Source: Shimia marina
GTDB taxonomy: Bacteria > Pseudomonadota > Alphaproteobacteria > Rhodobacterales > Rhodobacteraceae
Direction of reading: 5' to 3'
Assembly: GCF_001458175.1 (NCBI RefSeq)
Contig: NZ_CYPW01000027.1
Coordinates: forward strand, 518,997 to 582,996
DNA: 64,000 nucleotides
Numbering within the stretch: position 1 is the first letter of the stretch; each line of letters begins with the position of its first letter. The notes beneath the pieces are model-generated. The model was not told where the DNA came from. It saw only the letters and a program-made list of their open reading frames with translations, and searched no databases. Of the stretch, positions 1-9,516 are shown one piece after another. The translations under genes and the position numbers were made by a program.

Positions 1-102
1 GTTGTGAGAGTTTTCATGTGCGGCTTTTCTTCTAGCTCTACTGTGCCTTGATATTGTCATCAGGACTAAGGACAATTTTAGCGGAAAGCAATTGACCAAG
101 GC

Positions 103-696
103 TTAAAGAGTGATGGGTGTGGTATTTCCGGCTGCAAAACGGCGCAAAACGGCTGGATAGAGCTCGTGCTCTTGTTTCAATACGCGCGCAGCGAGCGTTT
201 CGGGGGTATCGCCATCTTCAATGGGAACCGTGGCCTGCCCAAGGATAGGGCCATCATCAAGGGCGGGCGTCACCAGATGGACCGTGCATCCATGTTCTTC
301 GTCACCTGCATCTATTGCGCGCGCGTGGGTGTGCAAACCTTTGTATTTTGGCAAAAGCGACGGGTGGATGTTCAACATGCGCCCTTCCCATGTGGCGACA
401 AAGCCTTCCGTGAGAACGCGCATGAAGCCTGCGAGGCACAGGATGTCGGGCTGCACCGTATCCAGTTCTGCCTGTAGCGCGGCCTCGAAAGCGGCGCGAT
501 CCCCTTTGAAAGGACGATGGTCCACCGCGACGGTTTTGACGCCCATCTGAGCGGCTTTGGCCAGCCCGCCAGCATCTGCACTATTGGCGAGTACGAGCAC
601 AGGTTCTGCCGGATGGTCGTCTTTGTTCATATCCTCCAGCAGGCGGACCATGTTGGATCCGCCGCCAGAAATGAAAATCGCGACGCGTTTCTTCAC
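103..696 (-). CDS. purN: phosphoribosylglycinamide formyltransferase PurN
   Basis: Cytoplasmic enzyme of de novo purine synthesis. It moves a formyl group from 10-formyl-tetrahydrofolate to glycinamide ribonucleotide. The 197-residue length fits the family. The N-terminal phosphate-binding loop ISGGGSN and the signature [12 protein letters not shown], which carries the catalytic Asn and His, are both visible, as is the folate-side DDGP segment. The start is a GTG at 696-694 that overlaps the purM stop by four bases (GTGA), so translation is probably coupled to purM. Nothing recognisable follows it in the 102 bases to the window edge. Confidence 0.97.
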   Translation of the reverse strand: MKKRVAIFISGGGSNMVRLLEDMNKDDHPAEPVLVLANSADAGGLAKAAQMGVKTVAVDHRPFKGDRAAFEAALQAELDTVQPDILCLAGFMRVLTEGFVATWEGRMLNIHPSLLPKYKGLHTHARAIDAGDEEHGCTVHLVTPALDDGPILGQATVPIEDGDTPETLAARVLKQEHELYPAVLRRFAAGNTTPITL

Positions 697-1742
697 AGAA
701 GCGATCCTGTATAGGTGACACCTTCACCTGCCGTCACGCGGCCAAGCGTATACACCATTTCGCCCTGATCTTTCAGCAACGCTGCCAAAGATTCGGCCTG
801 ATCCGCCTCCACTGCGAGGATCATGCCGACCCCGCAGTTGAAGGTTTTCAACAGCTCCGCCTCATCTATTCCGCCGGTTTTGGCGAGCCATTTGAAGACT
901 GAGGGCAGTTCCCATGCAGCGAGATCAATGTCACCAGCCAAACCTTCGGGCAAGACACGTGGCAGGTTTTCAGTCAGGCCACCACCGGTGATATGCGCCA
1001 ATGCATGTACGCCACCAGCGCGCACTGCAGCCAGAGCCTGTTTCACATAGAGCCGTGTTGGCGTGAGCAGGGCCGCGCCCAGAGTTTGGGTTTCGTCCCA
1101 AGGGCAAGTGTCATCCCAGGACAATCCAGAAACTTCGACCAACTTGCGGACCAGGCTATACCCATTGGAGTGAACGCCATTGGAGCCAAGACCAATCAGC
1201 ACATCGCCTTCTTTTACGCCTGCGGGCAGATCCGAGCCGCGCTCCATCGCACCCACCGAGAAACCGGCAAGATCAAAGTCGCCCGCTTCATACATACCGG
1301 GCATTTCCGCAGTTTCGCCCCCAATCAAAGCGCACCCCGATTGATAGCATCCTTCCGCGATGCCTTCGATGATGCGCGCTGCGGTTTCGGTTTCCAGCTT
1401 CCCTGTGGCAAAATAGTCTAGGAAAAATAGTGGTTCTGCGCCCTGACAGACCAGATCATTGACGCACATCGCCACCAGATCAATGCCAACACCGTCAACG
1501 TTTCCGGTGTCGATCGCAATCCGAAGCTTTGTGCCCACACCATCGGTTGCGGCGACGAGGATTGGGTCGGAGTAACCTGCGTCTTTGAGGTCAAACAGCG
1601 CGCCAAATCCGCCCAATCCAGCCATCACGCCCGAACGCGTTGTGCGTTTTGCGGCTGGCTTGATGCGCTCCACCAACTCGTTGCCTGCGTCAATGTCCAC
1701 ACCTGCATCTGCGTAGGTGATGCCGTTTTTGCCGTCGCTCAT
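693..1742 (-). CDS. purM: phosphoribosylformylglycinamidine cyclo-ligase PurM (AIR synthetase)
   Basis: Closes the imidazole ring of aminoimidazole ribonucleotide using ATP, the purine step after the FGAM synthetase reaction. The 349 residues match the family (about 345). Typical stretches are visible: the N-terminal YADAGVDI segment, the Gly-rich [33 protein letters not shown] and [11 protein letters not shown]. It is first of a two-gene purM-purN unit with a four-base overlap, an arrangement common in proteobacteria. The protein is soluble and shows no unusual features. Confidence 0.98.
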   Translation of the reverse strand: MSDGKNGITYADAGVDIDAGNELVERIKPAAKRTTRSGVMAGLGGFGALFDLKDAGYSDPILVAATDGVGTKLRIAIDTGNVDGVGIDLVAMCVNDLVCQGAEPLFFLDYFATGKLETETAARIIEGIAEGCYQSGCALIGGETAEMPGMYEAGDFDLAGFSVGAMERGSDLPAGVKEGDVLIGLGSNGVHSNGYSLVRKLVEVSGLSWDDTCPWDETQTLGAALLTPTRLYVKQALAAVRAGGVHALAHITGGGLTENLPRVLPEGLAGDIDLAAWELPSVFKWLAKTGGIDEAELLKTFNCGVGMILAVEADQAESLAALLKDQGEMVYTLGRVTAGEGVTYTGSLL

Positions 1743-1810
1743 GGGGATACGTCCTTAGAAACCGTTGCTTGGCGTGCTGCTTACTGCATCACTTGGCCAA
1801 AGGAAACCAA

Positions 1811-1846
1811 GGATTGCACCGTCTGCGCTAACAGACGGTGCAATCC
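1811..1846 (-). terminator. perfect 15-bp hairpin behind the metallo-hydrolase gene
   Basis: Positions 1811-1825 and 1832-1846 are exact inverted repeats around the six-base loop CGCTAA. The hairpin begins five bases past the end of the gene at 1852-2817. On the minus strand it is followed by CCTTGGTTT, so the T-run is weak. Its place and strength suggest an end-of-transcript structure; it also separates this gene from purM. Confidence 0.6.
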
Positions 1847-1851
1847 ACGCC

Positions 1852-2817
1852 TCATGCGCCGTATTGCCAGGGTGTCGCTTGGAAGGCGTAGCCGTCTTGC
1901 GCGCGTCGCACCTTGCCCAATCCTGGGAAGTCGATGTGTGCGCCCGTCAATAAGAGATCATCCGCGACCGCACGATCAAGCAATTTCAGGCGGGTTTGCA
2001 CGGTTTGTTGCGCATCCGTATCAAAGGCGACTGTCATGCCAGGGGTTTCAAATTGCAGTGCAGTCAGGTGGATAACATCCCCCCAGAACAGTAGCTGCTT
2101 GTCCGCAGATTTCAGGATGTAGCCAGAGTGACCTGGTGTATGGCCCGGAAGGGGCAGGGAGGTGAGACCCGAAACCACTTCTTCCTCACCCGTGTGGAGG
2201 ATCAACCGATCTTTATATGGCGCTACCGAGTTCCTTGCGATTTGGAAAAAACCTCGGGCGCTTTCCGGCACGCTCGCCATAATCGAGTCATCATGCCAGA
2301 AACGGTATTCCTCATCGGCGATGGAAATTTGTGCATTGGCAAAGACCGCGGCGCCTTGAGCATCAATCAAGCCGCCCGCATGGTCTGGATGGATATGTGT
2401 GAGAGCGATCATTTCAATTGTATCTGGCCGCACGTTGAGTGCGTTCAGTGCTGCCTGCAGATCTCCAAGCGTGTCTCCCAATAAATTGGACGTACCGGCA
2501 TCAATCAAAATACGCCTTCCGTGCATCTCAATGAGGAAGGCGTTCACAGGGATCCGTACGCCGCCAGCGTATAGTGATTGCTGCGCTTTTTTCAGAGAGG
2601 CCTTAGCGCGGTTTTGCTCAAAGCCAGTGATCAAATCTGGCGCAATGTCGATGTAGCCGTCCAGAAGTGCCGTTACGGTCGCATCACCAACCGTAAACCG
2701 ATAAGTCCCCTGAAAGGGGGTATCGGCTGCCGAGCTAGCAAATGAAAGTGAAGGCGCAGCAAGTGCAGCAGGGGTTGTCGCTGCGAAGGCCAAGAGAGAT
2801 CTGCGGGTAATAGACAT
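1852..2817 (-). CDS. exported MBL-fold metallo-hydrolase
   Basis: About 321 residues with a twin-arginine-like signal (TRRSLLAF followed by an Ala-rich segment ending near SFASS), so the enzyme is probably exported folded. The metallo-beta-lactamase zinc motif THIHPDHAGG is present, as are later metal-ligand segments (LPLPGHTPGHSGY, LFWGDVIH, GAHIDFPG). This pattern fits the group that includes parathion-hydrolase-like and quorum-quenching lactonase-like enzymes, but the substrate cannot be read from sequence. I chose the ATG at 2817 because GGAG stands six bases upstream; an in-frame start six codons earlier would spoil the signal peptide. The gene is divergent from a LysR regulator, which may control it. 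Confidence 0.8.
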   Translation of the reverse strand: MSITRRSLLAFAATTPAALAAPSLSFASSAADTPFQGTYRFTVGDATVTALLDGYIDIAPDLITGFEQNRAKASLKKAQQSLYAGGVRIPVNAFLIEMHGRRILIDAGTSNLLGDTLGDLQAALNALNVRPDTIEMIALTHIHPDHAGGLIDAQGAAVFANAQISIADEEYRFWHDDSIMASVPESARGFFQIARNSVAPYKDRLILHTGEEEVVSGLTSLPLPGHTPGHSGYILKSADKQLLFWGDVIHLTALQFETPGMTVAFDTDAQQTVQTRLKLLDRAVADDLLLTGAHIDFPGLGKVRRAQDGYAFQATPWQYGA

Positions 2818-2862
2818 TAGGAGCTCCGTTATCAAAAGAGAGTGTTGTCCAGAAAATATCTG

Positions 2863-2940
2863 GCTGAACTCAATTAATGCGCGTAAATTCAGTTTCGTAC
2901 CGCTGGATCGCTAATATCGACCATAAGGAAATCTAATATC
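2863..2940. promoter_or_regulatory. divergent promoter region with LysR-site-like repeats
   Basis: The 100-odd bases between the metallo-hydrolase and the LysR gene contain an inverted repeat CTGAA...TTCAG (2863-2867 and 2888-2892) and a direct repeat CTAATATC at 2911-2918 and 2933-2940, spaced 22 bases (two helical turns). LysR proteins usually bind between divergently transcribed genes. The assignment is inferred from position and repeats only. Confidence 0.3.
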
Positions 2941-3873
2941 ATGGATCGCTTGGGACTGCTTGAAACTTTGATCAGCGCCTTAAGCGCAGGTAGCCTCTCC
3001 GGCGCAGGCCTGCGACGCGGTATATCTCAATCAGCCGTTAGCCAACAGTTGCGTCAACTGGAAACCCACCTCGGACAGCAGCTCCTGCATCGCTCTTCTC
3101 AAGGTGTAACGGGGACACGTGCGGGCATCCTTGTGCAAGAGCATGCGCAGAAACTTTTGGAACGCTATGAGTTGATGCTGGCTGAGCTGGAGGCGCTTGA
3201 TCAGGATGTGAGTGGGAAAATACGGATCAGTGCTGGAAATTTCCTTGGGCGCGTTGTTTTTGGGCCTGTTTTGCTCGAGTTGGGCAAAGTGCATCCAGAT
3301 TTGGATATCATTCTCCGACTGGACGACAGGATGGTAGATGTCGTTCGCGAAGGATATGATCTGGCGATCCGCGCAGGTAAGCTCGGGGACACCGCTGGCT
3401 TTGGGCGCAAAATAGCGTCCCTTGAAACTGTTTTCTTCGCCAGCCCGACGTATCTTGAGGCACACGGCAGGCCAGAATCCCCCGAAGACCTAATGCATTT
3501 GAAGTTTATTCAGCATCGTGAAGAAAAATCAGGGGGACAGTTTATACTTCATAAAAGTGGGGTGGCACATGAGGTGCCTGTGCGCATTGGATTCACCGCC
3601 GATGATCCGGAAATCATCCTAAACGCGGTCCGCACCGGTATGGGATACACGCGCGCGGCGCGACTTCTGATACAAAAGGAACTGGAGGTCGGGATCTATG
3701 AAGAAATCTTGCCCAGATTCATCGCGCCGAGGAAAGACGTGTTTGCGCTTTCGCCAACAAAGACTGTTCCTGGATCCAAGGTTGATCTGGTGATCAACGC
3801 ATTTGTCGACAAGCTTGCCACGTTGAGCGCAGGGCTTGAAGAGATTGAAGCAAATGCAAAAATGACGGCTTGA
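2941..3873 (+). CDS. LysR-family transcriptional regulator
   Basis: A 310-residue DNA-binding regulator. The N-terminal winged helix-turn-helix covers roughly residues 5-65, with the recognition segment SQSAVSQQLRQLE. The rest looks like the periplasmic-binding-protein-fold effector domain (VSGKIRISAGN..., then GYDLAIRAGKL near residue 140). The family usually activates an adjacent divergent gene in response to a small metabolite, and the divergent exported metallo-hydrolase is the obvious candidate target. The effector is unknown. Confidence 0.9.
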   Translation: MDRLGLLETLISALSAGSLSGAGLRRGISQSAVSQQLRQLETHLGQQLLHRSSQGVTGTRAGILVQEHAQKLLERYELMLAELEALDQDVSGKIRISAGNFLGRVVFGPVLLELGKVHPDLDIILRLDDRMVDVVREGYDLAIRAGKLGDTAGFGRKIASLETVFFASPTYLEAHGRPESPEDLMHLKFIQHREEKSGGQFILHKSGVAHEVPVRIGFTADDPEIILNAVRTGMGYTRAARLLIQKELEVGIYEEILPRFIAPRKDVFALSPTKTVPGSKVDLVINAFVDKLATLSAGLEEIEANAKMTA

Positions 3874-3908
3874 CGCCCTTCGCACCATCTCATAACCACT
3901 CACATGAC

Positions 3909-3985
3909 GGGCCTGTAGCTCAATTGGTTAGAGCAGAGCGCTCATAACGCTTTGGTTGCGGGTTCAAGTCCTGCCGGGCCTACCA
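3909..3985 (+). tRNA. tRNA with CAT anticodon, probably tRNA-Ile2 (lysidine type)
   Basis: A 77-base cloverleaf with encoded CCA. The seven-base acceptor stem pairs GGGCCTG with CGGGCCT (one G-U). The anticodon stem GAGCG/CGCTT flanks the loop CTCATAA, giving anticodon CAT. The D-arm and the T-arm (GCGGG/CCTGC around TTCAAGT) are intact. The body, especially the GAGCG-CTCATAA-CGCTT arm followed by TGGTTGC, resembles the isoleucine tRNA whose C34 is modified to lysidine by TilS more than elongator tRNA-Met. Identity as Ile2 rather than Met is a judgement from memory. Confidence 0.9.
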
Positions 3986-4035
3986 AAAACCGTCAAACTC
4001 TGAGCAACACTGGCTTCGTATGCGGGATATAGCGC

Positions 4036-4542
4036 TTAACGAATTCGCTGGTCGATGCTGTTCTCAACACCTTTGATGCGAATGCTGCGCGCGCCAGCAA
4101 GCTGTTGATCTGTCAGGACCGTTGCGGAGGTAAGTTGGCGTGTGATATCGGAGCCACCAATGATCGGTTTACTTGGCGGTAATGCCATAAGGTCAAGTGT
4201 CAGCACACCGCTTTCAACGGAGCCGCCATCCCGTGCGATAAGTCGCACATCATGCATGCCGTGCGTTGAGGCGACACCAACCACCAAGATAAGTTGACCT
4301 TCTGGGACACGGTGTGTTTCGACACGGCTGATGCGCTGTACTGGGACGCCGATGTATTGCGCCTGTTCTTGACTGACGGAAAATGACTGCCCATCGGAGG
4401 TTTGCTCAGGAATCAAGGGATTCACATCTGTTTGAACTGTGCTTTCCCTGTCAGCACCCCACCAATTTGCCGGGTTCCACCGGGACTGACATGCAGAGAG
4501 TGTAAGAGTTGCAGTCAGCAAAAACAGGACAGGTGCGCGCAT
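4036..4542 (-). CDS. hypothetical lipoprotein
   Basis: A 168-residue protein with a type II signal peptide: short hydrophobic stretch and lipobox LSAC with Cys18 as the lipidated residue. The mature part begins QSRWNPANWWG and has no domain I recognise. It should be anchored in the inner or outer membrane facing the periplasm. It is convergent with the CAT-anticodon tRNA and divergent from sufE. The function is unknown. Confidence 0.75.
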   Translation of the reverse strand: MRAPVLFLLTATLTLSACQSRWNPANWWGADRESTVQTDVNPLIPEQTSDGQSFSVSQEQAQYIGVPVQRISRVETHRVPEGQLILVVGVASTHGMHDVRLIARDGGSVESGVLTLDLMALPPSKPIIGGSDITRQLTSATVLTDQQLAGARSIRIKGVENSIDQRIR

Positions 4543-4681
4543 TGATCAGCCTCATTCTTTGCCCCATGGGTTAGCCTATTCATCGGCCTTTGAAAAGCGC
4601 CTTAGAGGTGTATCAGTTTTGAGGTAGACCTTTGGGGTTTGGAATATTAGGTGAAAGAAACCAATCTGGAGACCGGCTGAC

Positions 4682-5092
4682 ATGGCGACGCAAGCTTTTG
4701 AAGACATTGTGGAGGACTTCGAGTTCATTGAGGACTGGGAAGATCGCTATCGCTATGTGATTGAACAGGGCAAAGACATGCCCGTGTTGGAAGAAGCGCT
4801 GCGCGTGCCTGCCACCAAAGTGGATGGATGTGCCAGTCAGGTTTGGTTGCACCCCAAGATTGAGGCCGGTGTGTTTTCCTTTGAGGGCGCCAGTGACGCG
4901 ATGATTGTGAGCGGATTGATTGCAGTTTTGCGCAAACTCTATAACGGGTTGCCTGTGGCCGATGTTTTGAGCGTGGACGCGCGTGCAGAAATGGAGCGCC
5001 TGGGGTTGAACGAACATCTGTCCTCTCAGCGTTCCAATGGGCTACGGGCAATGATCGAGCGCATCCGTCTGGTGGCGAGCGAAGCGGTTTAG
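4682..5092 (+). CDS. sufE: SufE-family Fe-S cluster assembly protein
   Basis: A 136-residue soluble protein that in this family accepts sulfane sulfur from the cysteine desulfurase SufS and passes it to the SufBCD scaffold. The acceptor cysteine is Cys50 in VDGCASQVWL, at the usual position (Cys51 in E. coli SufE), and the fold-typical DWEDRYRYVIEQGK motif lies around residues 18-31. A GGAGA ribosome site precedes the ATG. It stands alone here with no suf operon in the window, which is common for alphaproteobacterial SufE. Confidence 0.93.
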   Translation: MATQAFEDIVEDFEFIEDWEDRYRYVIEQGKDMPVLEEALRVPATKVDGCASQVWLHPKIEAGVFSFEGASDAMIVSGLIAVLRKLYNGLPVADVLSVDARAEMERLGLNEHLSSQRSNGLRAMIERIRLVASEAV

Positions 5093-5151
5093 CACTGTTT
5101 TCATGCCCTTGCGGGCATTGTCTCGACAGGGATGTGTGAAACTCAAAAAAC

Positions 5152-5385
5152 TTAAGGTGAGGCTTTGCTGGCGCGGTCGCGATAGTGGTTGAGCACGAAG
5201 AGACGTATCGCGGTTGCGAGGCCGGTATCTAGGTTGCGGTTGGCATCAATTTGCGCGGCGAGTTCGTTGATTGGCGTGTCTGTTTCCGCTGCGATATCAC
5301 GAAAGGCCCGCCAGAAATCATCTTCGAGAGACACACTTGTGCGATGGCCGCGCAAGGTCAACGAGCGCTTAATGGGACGGCTCAT
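5152..5385 (-). CDS. ribbon-helix-helix domain protein
   Basis: A 77-residue protein with a ribbon-helix-helix pattern: a short beta segment (SLTLRGHRTSVSLE) followed by two helices (DDFWRAFRDIAAE and INELAAQIDA). It matches the RHH_4-type proteins of alphaproteobacteria, presumed to bind DNA as dimers. It overlaps the DUF4169 gene by four bases, so the two are probably co-translated. The target is unknown. It is not an obvious antitoxin because no toxin-like partner is adjacent. Confidence 0.8.
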   Translation of the reverse strand: MSRPIKRSLTLRGHRTSVSLEDDFWRAFRDIAAETDTPINELAAQIDANRNLDTGLATAIRLFVLNHYRDRASKASP

Positions 5386-5567
5386 GTAGGAGGCGTGTCC
5401 CGCTCTTTGCCATCCAATATGTGTTTGGCCTTTGCAGCCTCTTTCGCTTCTTTTTGCTTTTGCGCCTTGGTGCGCCCGAATTTCACCGCGTTTTCATCGG
5501 CCTGCGCTTTTTGGGTCGCGCGGGCTTTGGATTTGCGAAACGTGTTGAGATTGATGATATCAGCCAT
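5382..5567 (-). CDS. DUF4169 small basic protein
   Basis: About 61 residues, rich in Lys, Ala and Gln, starting MADIINLNTFRKSKAR, which is the hallmark of the DUF4169 family of Rhodobacterales. I place the start at the ATG at 5567; the upstream in-frame ATG would add residues not typical of the family. The gene lies behind fumC and overlaps the RHH gene by four bases. The function is unknown. Confidence 0.75.
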   Translation of the reverse strand: MADIINLNTFRKSKARATQKAQADENAVKFGRTKAQKQKEAKEAAKAKHILDGKERDTPPT

Positions 5568-5597
5568 GTCCTTAATATTGGAACGATGTGGCACAAA

Positions 5598-5630
5598 AGA
5601 AAAGAGGCGGCTTGGGGGCCGCCTCTGATT
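5598..5630 (-). terminator. Rho-independent terminator of fumC
   Basis: Perfect eight-base stem GAGGCGGC/GCCGCCTC (5604-5611 and 5618-5625) with loop TTGGGG. Read on the minus strand it is followed by TTTTCTTTT. It lies just past the fumC stop at 5651, so DUF4169 and RHH probably have their own promoter. Confidence 0.85.
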
Positions 5631-5650
5631 TATAGCTATTTTACCGAGGA

Positions 5651-7045
5651 TCAGTCTTTGGGGCCAATCATCTGCTCTGGACGCACAACTGCATCAAAGG
5701 TTGCCTCATTCACGAATCCAAGCGCGATGGCTTCTTCTTTGAGGGTGGTGCCGTTCTTGTGCGCGGTCTTGGCAACGGTGGTGGCGTTGTCATAGCCGAT
5801 GGTTGGCGCAAGGGCTGTCACCAACATGAGGCTTTCTTTCATCAGCTTGTCGATGCGTGGTTCGTTGGCCTTGATGCCGTTGAGCATACGCTCGGTGAAG
5901 CTATCGGCCACGTCACCCAGAAGTTGCATGGATTGCAGCAGGTTGTAGCTCATCATCGGGTTGTAGACGTTGAGCTCAAAGTGGCCCTGAGAGCCGGCAA
6001 AAGTCATGGCGGCGTTGTTGCCCATCACGTGCGCGGCAACCTGTGTCATCGCTTCGGCTTGTGTTGGGTTCACTTTGCCCGGCATGATGGAAGAGCCTGG
6101 CTCGTTTTCTGGCAGGATCAGCTCTCCGAGACCGGAACGTGGGCCGGAGCCGAGGAAACGGATGTCGTTGGCGATTTTGTACATTGCGCCAGCAACAGTT
6201 GCGAGAGCGCCGGACATGAAGACCATCGCGTCATGGGCCGCTAGTGCTTCAAATTTGTTTGGCGCAGTCACAAACGGCAAGCCGGTGATTTCAGCCATAT
6301 TGGCTGCTACAGCCTCGCCCCATCCTTTCTGGGTGTTCAGTCCAGTGCCAACGGCGGTGCCGCCCTGCGCCAACTCGTAGATGCCGGGAAGGGCCGCTTC
6401 AACGCGGGCAATGCCCTGACGGATTTGGTGGGCGTAGCCGCCAAATTCCTGCCCAAGCGTTAGCGGTGTCGCATCTTGAGTATGGGTGCGACCGATCTTG
6501 ATGATATCTTTGAATGCTTCGGATTTTGCTTCAAGACCTTCGGCGAGTTTGGTCAGGCCGGGCAGCAGCACGTCACGCACAGTCATTGCAGCCGCGATGT
6601 GCATCGCGGTTGGGAAAGTGTCGTTGGAAGACTGACCCATGTTGCAGTGATCGTTGGGGTGCACTGGGTCTTTAGAGCCAATCACGCCGCCAAGAATTTC
6701 GATTGCGCGATTTGCAATCACCTCGTTGGAGTTCATGTTGGACTGGGTGCCGGAACCGGTCTGCCAGACAACCAGAGGGAAGTTGTCGTCAAACTTGCCT
6801 GCAACCACTTCAGACGCTGCCTGAATGACAGCGTCTGCAATTTTTGCGTCCATCTTGCCAGTAGCTTTGTTCTGCATGGCGCAGGCCTGTTTGATCACAC
6901 CAAGTGCGCGCACGATAGCGACTGGTTGCTTTTCCCAACCGATTGGGAAGTTCATGATCGAACGCTGGGTCTGTGCGCCCCAATACTTTTCGGAAGGAAC
7001 CTCAAGCGGGCCAAAGCTGTCGGTTTCGGTGCGGGTATCTGCCAT
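5651..7045 (-). CDS. fumC: class II fumarate hydratase FumC
   Basis: Iron-independent, oxygen-stable fumarase that interconverts fumarate and L-malate in the TCA cycle. The 464 residues fit the family (467 in E. coli). The fumarate-lyase signature [11 protein letters not shown] is present near residue 320, together with the [10 protein letters not shown] and [18 protein letters not shown] substrate-binding regions. Two adjacent ATG codons follow GGAGG; the second (7045) has the better spacing. Encoded alone, with its own terminator downstream. Confidence 0.98.
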   Translation of the reverse strand: MADTRTETDSFGPLEVPSEKYWGAQTQRSIMNFPIGWEKQPVAIVRALGVIKQACAMQNKATGKMDAKIADAVIQAASEVVAGKFDDNFPLVVWQTGSGTQSNMNSNEVIANRAIEILGGVIGSKDPVHPNDHCNMGQSSNDTFPTAMHIAAAMTVRDVLLPGLTKLAEGLEAKSEAFKDIIKIGRTHTQDATPLTLGQEFGGYAHQIRQGIARVEAALPGIYELAQGGTAVGTGLNTQKGWGEAVAANMAEITGLPFVTAPNKFEALAAHDAMVFMSGALATVAGAMYKIANDIRFLGSGPRSGLGELILPENEPGSSIMPGKVNPTQAEAMTQVAAHVMGNNAAMTFAGSQGHFELNVYNPMMSYNLLQSMQLLGDVADSFTERMLNGIKANEPRIDKLMKESLMLVTALAPTIGYDNATTVAKTAHKNGTTLKEEAIALGFVNEATFDAVVRPEQMIGPKD

Positions 7046-7229
7046 CATGACCTCCGGTAAAATATGTCAGGAGTGTCATAGCGCAATGGGGGCAAAGTGC
7101 AACACTGTATACCGTGGGATACCGCTAACAGCCCATCTTCGCTGATAGCAGCTGCTCAATACAGAAATGAACCGTAAGGTTGCTTATCAGATCCATCCAG
7201 AAGCAGGCCGCGGCCTTTAACGTGGCGAC

Positions 7230-7700
7230 TTACTTTCGGAAGCTATCCAGCGACACAACTTCAGCGTCTTTACGTGGTTCTTCTACGATCTCTTCTAGAT
7301 TGATCTCTTCGGGCAACTCATCGAGCAATTCTTCCTCTGCTTCATCATCTTGCGTCTCAAAACGCAGGCCAAACTCAACGGAGGGATCTACAAACGTCTT
7401 GATTGCATTGTAGGGGATGTAAAGCGGTTCTGGTGAATCGCCAAAATTCAGTGTGACAGCGAAGCCTTCGTCCGTGACGGTCAGATTATCGTACCAATGC
7501 TGCATCACAACGGTCATTTCGCCGGGATAGCGATCCGCCAGCCATTCGGCAATTTCGACATCAGGATGTTGAGTGTCAAAAGTGATGAAGAAATGGTGTT
7601 CCCCGGGGAGACCCTTCGTTTGCACGTCTTCGAGGACAGTCTGAATCAGGCTGCGCATGGCGCGGTGCATGAGGTTTCCATAGTCGATGTTTTCGGACAT
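7230..7700 (-). CDS. SspB-family ClpXP adaptor
   Basis: A 156-residue protein of the alphaproteobacterial SspB family. SspB binds ssrA-tagged proteins and delivers them to the ClpXP protease. The folded N-terminal domain (residues 1-115, with HHFFITFDTQHP and YIPYNAIKTFVDPS) is followed by a long acidic, flexible tail (EEELLDELPEEINLEEIVEE) and a C-terminal motif VVSLDSFRK suited to docking ClpX. It is functionally linked to the tmRNA gene 2 kb away, which makes the tag, although the two are separate transcription units. A GGAG site precedes the ATG. Confidence 0.9.
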   Translation of the reverse strand: MSENIDYGNLMHRAMRSLIQTVLEDVQTKGLPGEHHFFITFDTQHPDVEIAEWLADRYPGEMTVVMQHWYDNLTVTDEGFAVTLNFGDSPEPLYIPYNAIKTFVDPSVEFGLRFETQDDEAEEELLDELPEEINLEEIVEEPRKDAEVVSLDSFRK

Positions 7701-7778
7701 GAAAGGGCTCCGTTGGTCTCCTGTTTCGACAATAACTTATTGTACGGGAAACGAAAGGTGATCCAGTCGAAAAAACAC

Positions 7779-9035
7779 TCAGAGCAGTGCCAAAAATGTT
7801 GAAGCAGCGGTGCAAAGGCTGAGTGTTACCAGAAGAGGCAACCTCAAGATGAGAAGCACCAGCAGTGCGAGCGCGGAAAGGGCACCTGCGGTGACATCGA
7901 AGCTGCTGAGAATGGGGAGGGGGCCGGCTATGCTTGGCTTAAGCTGTGCAAACAAAAGATTTATTGTGAACCAGAGGCTTAGGTTTGCAATGACACCCAA
8001 AACAGCTGCGGAGATGAGCGCGAGTGCGTGACTGAGGCGTGGCTCGGAGAGGATCCGTGCAACATGCGGGGCACCGGCGAATATCCAAAGGAAACAGGGT
8101 ATAAAGGTGCACCAAAGCGCCACTGCACCTGCTGCCAAAGCCAAAGCAACGCCACCTTGTCCATGCCCAGAAAGTGTGGCGACAAACTGTGTTACAAGGA
8201 TCAGGGGGCCAGGGGTTGTTTCGGCGAGACCCAAGGCGTCCATCATTTGATCGGTGGTGAGCCAGCCATAGTCTTGCACAACGGTTTGCACCATATAGGC
8301 AAGTAAAGCGTACGCGCCCCCAAAACTGACAATTGCCAGCTGCGAGAAAAACAGGGCAACCTCTTTTAAAAATCCGCCTTGCAAAAATAGCAGAAAGACG
8401 GGGATGGCCCAAAGGCTTCCCCACACCAAGATGGCCTTAAGGCTTTCTTGCATCGCCGAGGCGCCAGATTGAGCAGGGCTTGCTGGGACTTGTATGGGGT
8501 CATCAGAGGGCCATAAAAATCCAATCGCTGCGGCAAGAAAAATCACGGCAGGAAATGGCATTAATCCGGCATAGAGGCTTACGAAGCTTAGAAGCGCAAC
8601 TGCCACATTAATCTTTTTTGTCAGTACTTTGCGCGACAAATTTAATAGCGCTTGCAACACAATTGCCACCACGGCAGCCTTCACACCAACGAAGGCCGCC
8701 GCGACCAATGGCATTGCACCATACAGGGCGTAGCTAATCGCGAGCCCAAAAATCAATACGGCGCCAGGCAACACGAACAGTGCACCTGCGATCAAACCTC
8801 CTAAGGTCCCACGCAGTTTCCAACCGCAAAAGGTTGCAAGCTGCATGGCCTCGGGCCCTGGCAGGAGCATGCAGAACGACAGTGCGCCGAGAAATTCTTT
8901 CTCTTTGAGCCAGCCGGTCCTTTCAACCAATTCCTGATGCATCAGCCCGATTTGAGCGGCGGGCCCTCCGAAAGAGAGGAACCCGATCCGGGCAAATACC
9001 CTAAGAATCTGCGTGATATGAGGCGCATGTGACAT
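7779..9035 (-). CDS. chrA: chromate transporter family protein ChrA
   Basis: A 418-residue polytopic inner-membrane protein of the CHR superfamily, long form with two homologous halves. The family motif FGGPAAQIGLMHQELV appears near residue 22 and its counterpart FGGAYALLAYMVQTVV in the second half, followed by GLAETTPGPLILVTQFVA. The family exports chromate in exchange for protons or sulfate-like ions. No chrB regulator is adjacent, and the real substrate may differ. Confidence 0.9.
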   Translation of the reverse strand: MSHAPHITQILRVFARIGFLSFGGPAAQIGLMHQELVERTGWLKEKEFLGALSFCMLLPGPEAMQLATFCGWKLRGTLGGLIAGALFVLPGAVLIFGLAISYALYGAMPLVAAAFVGVKAAVVAIVLQALLNLSRKVLTKKINVAVALLSFVSLYAGLMPFPAVIFLAAAIGFLWPSDDPIQVPASPAQSGASAMQESLKAILVWGSLWAIPVFLLFLQGGFLKEVALFFSQLAIVSFGGAYALLAYMVQTVVQDYGWLTTDQMMDALGLAETTPGPLILVTQFVATLSGHGQGGVALALAAGAVALWCTFIPCFLWIFAGAPHVARILSEPRLSHALALISAAVLGVIANLSLWFTINLLFAQLKPSIAGPLPILSSFDVTAGALSALALLVLLILRLPLLVTLSLCTAASTFLALL

Positions 9036-9084
9036 GCGCCTATCGCTAGCGACACGAGTGAATGTTGCAAGCGCTTTATTTGTG

Positions 9085-9516
9085 TCAGGCGACCTTTTGG
9101 CCGGTCAGACACATTGCCATGGTTTGCTCCGGCAAGAAGCCGAGTTTTTCAAAAAACGCGACGAGATCGAAGTTGTTATAGGCTTCTACCATAATCGCGC
9201 CTTCAAAACGGACGAAGAGTTGACCAAACCCGGTGATCCTTTCACCTGATACCGGATTCATGATGCTCATGGTCCAGAGCGCTGCGGCCCAATCCCCATC
9301 AACCATGACTTTTTCTACGCAGACGATCGGATCTTCGACCAATGCAAGATACATGGTTGCCATCTCGCGGAAGTCTTCTGGACCTACGCCAAAACCTGGC
9401 AGCACGCCCTCGGCGGTGCTGTCCGGGCGGAACATTTCGTCAATTGCGTCCATATCCTGTTCGATCCAGACGCGGCGGAACCAGTCCTCTATGATTTGCT
9501 GCTTGTCCACAGTCAT
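9085..9516 (-). CDS. SnoaL-like (NTF2-fold) protein
   Basis: About 143 residues with an NTF2-like fold pattern typical of SnoaL-like ester-cyclase or uncharacterised stress proteins: an N-terminal helix (IIEDWFRRVWIEQDMDAIDEMF), then beta strands including GFGQLFVRFEGAIMVEAYNNFD. The start is set at 9516 because AGGAAGG lies about seven bases upstream; an ATG nine codons earlier lacks such a site. The substrate is unknown. The 220 bases upstream, before the tmRNA gene, show no gene. Confidence 0.75.
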   Translation of the reverse strand: MTVDKQQIIEDWFRRVWIEQDMDAIDEMFRPDSTAEGVLPGFGVGPEDFREMATMYLALVEDPIVCVEKVMVDGDWAAALWTMSIMNPVSGERITGFGQLFVRFEGAIMVEAYNNFDLVAFFEKLGFLPEQTMAMCLTGQKVA

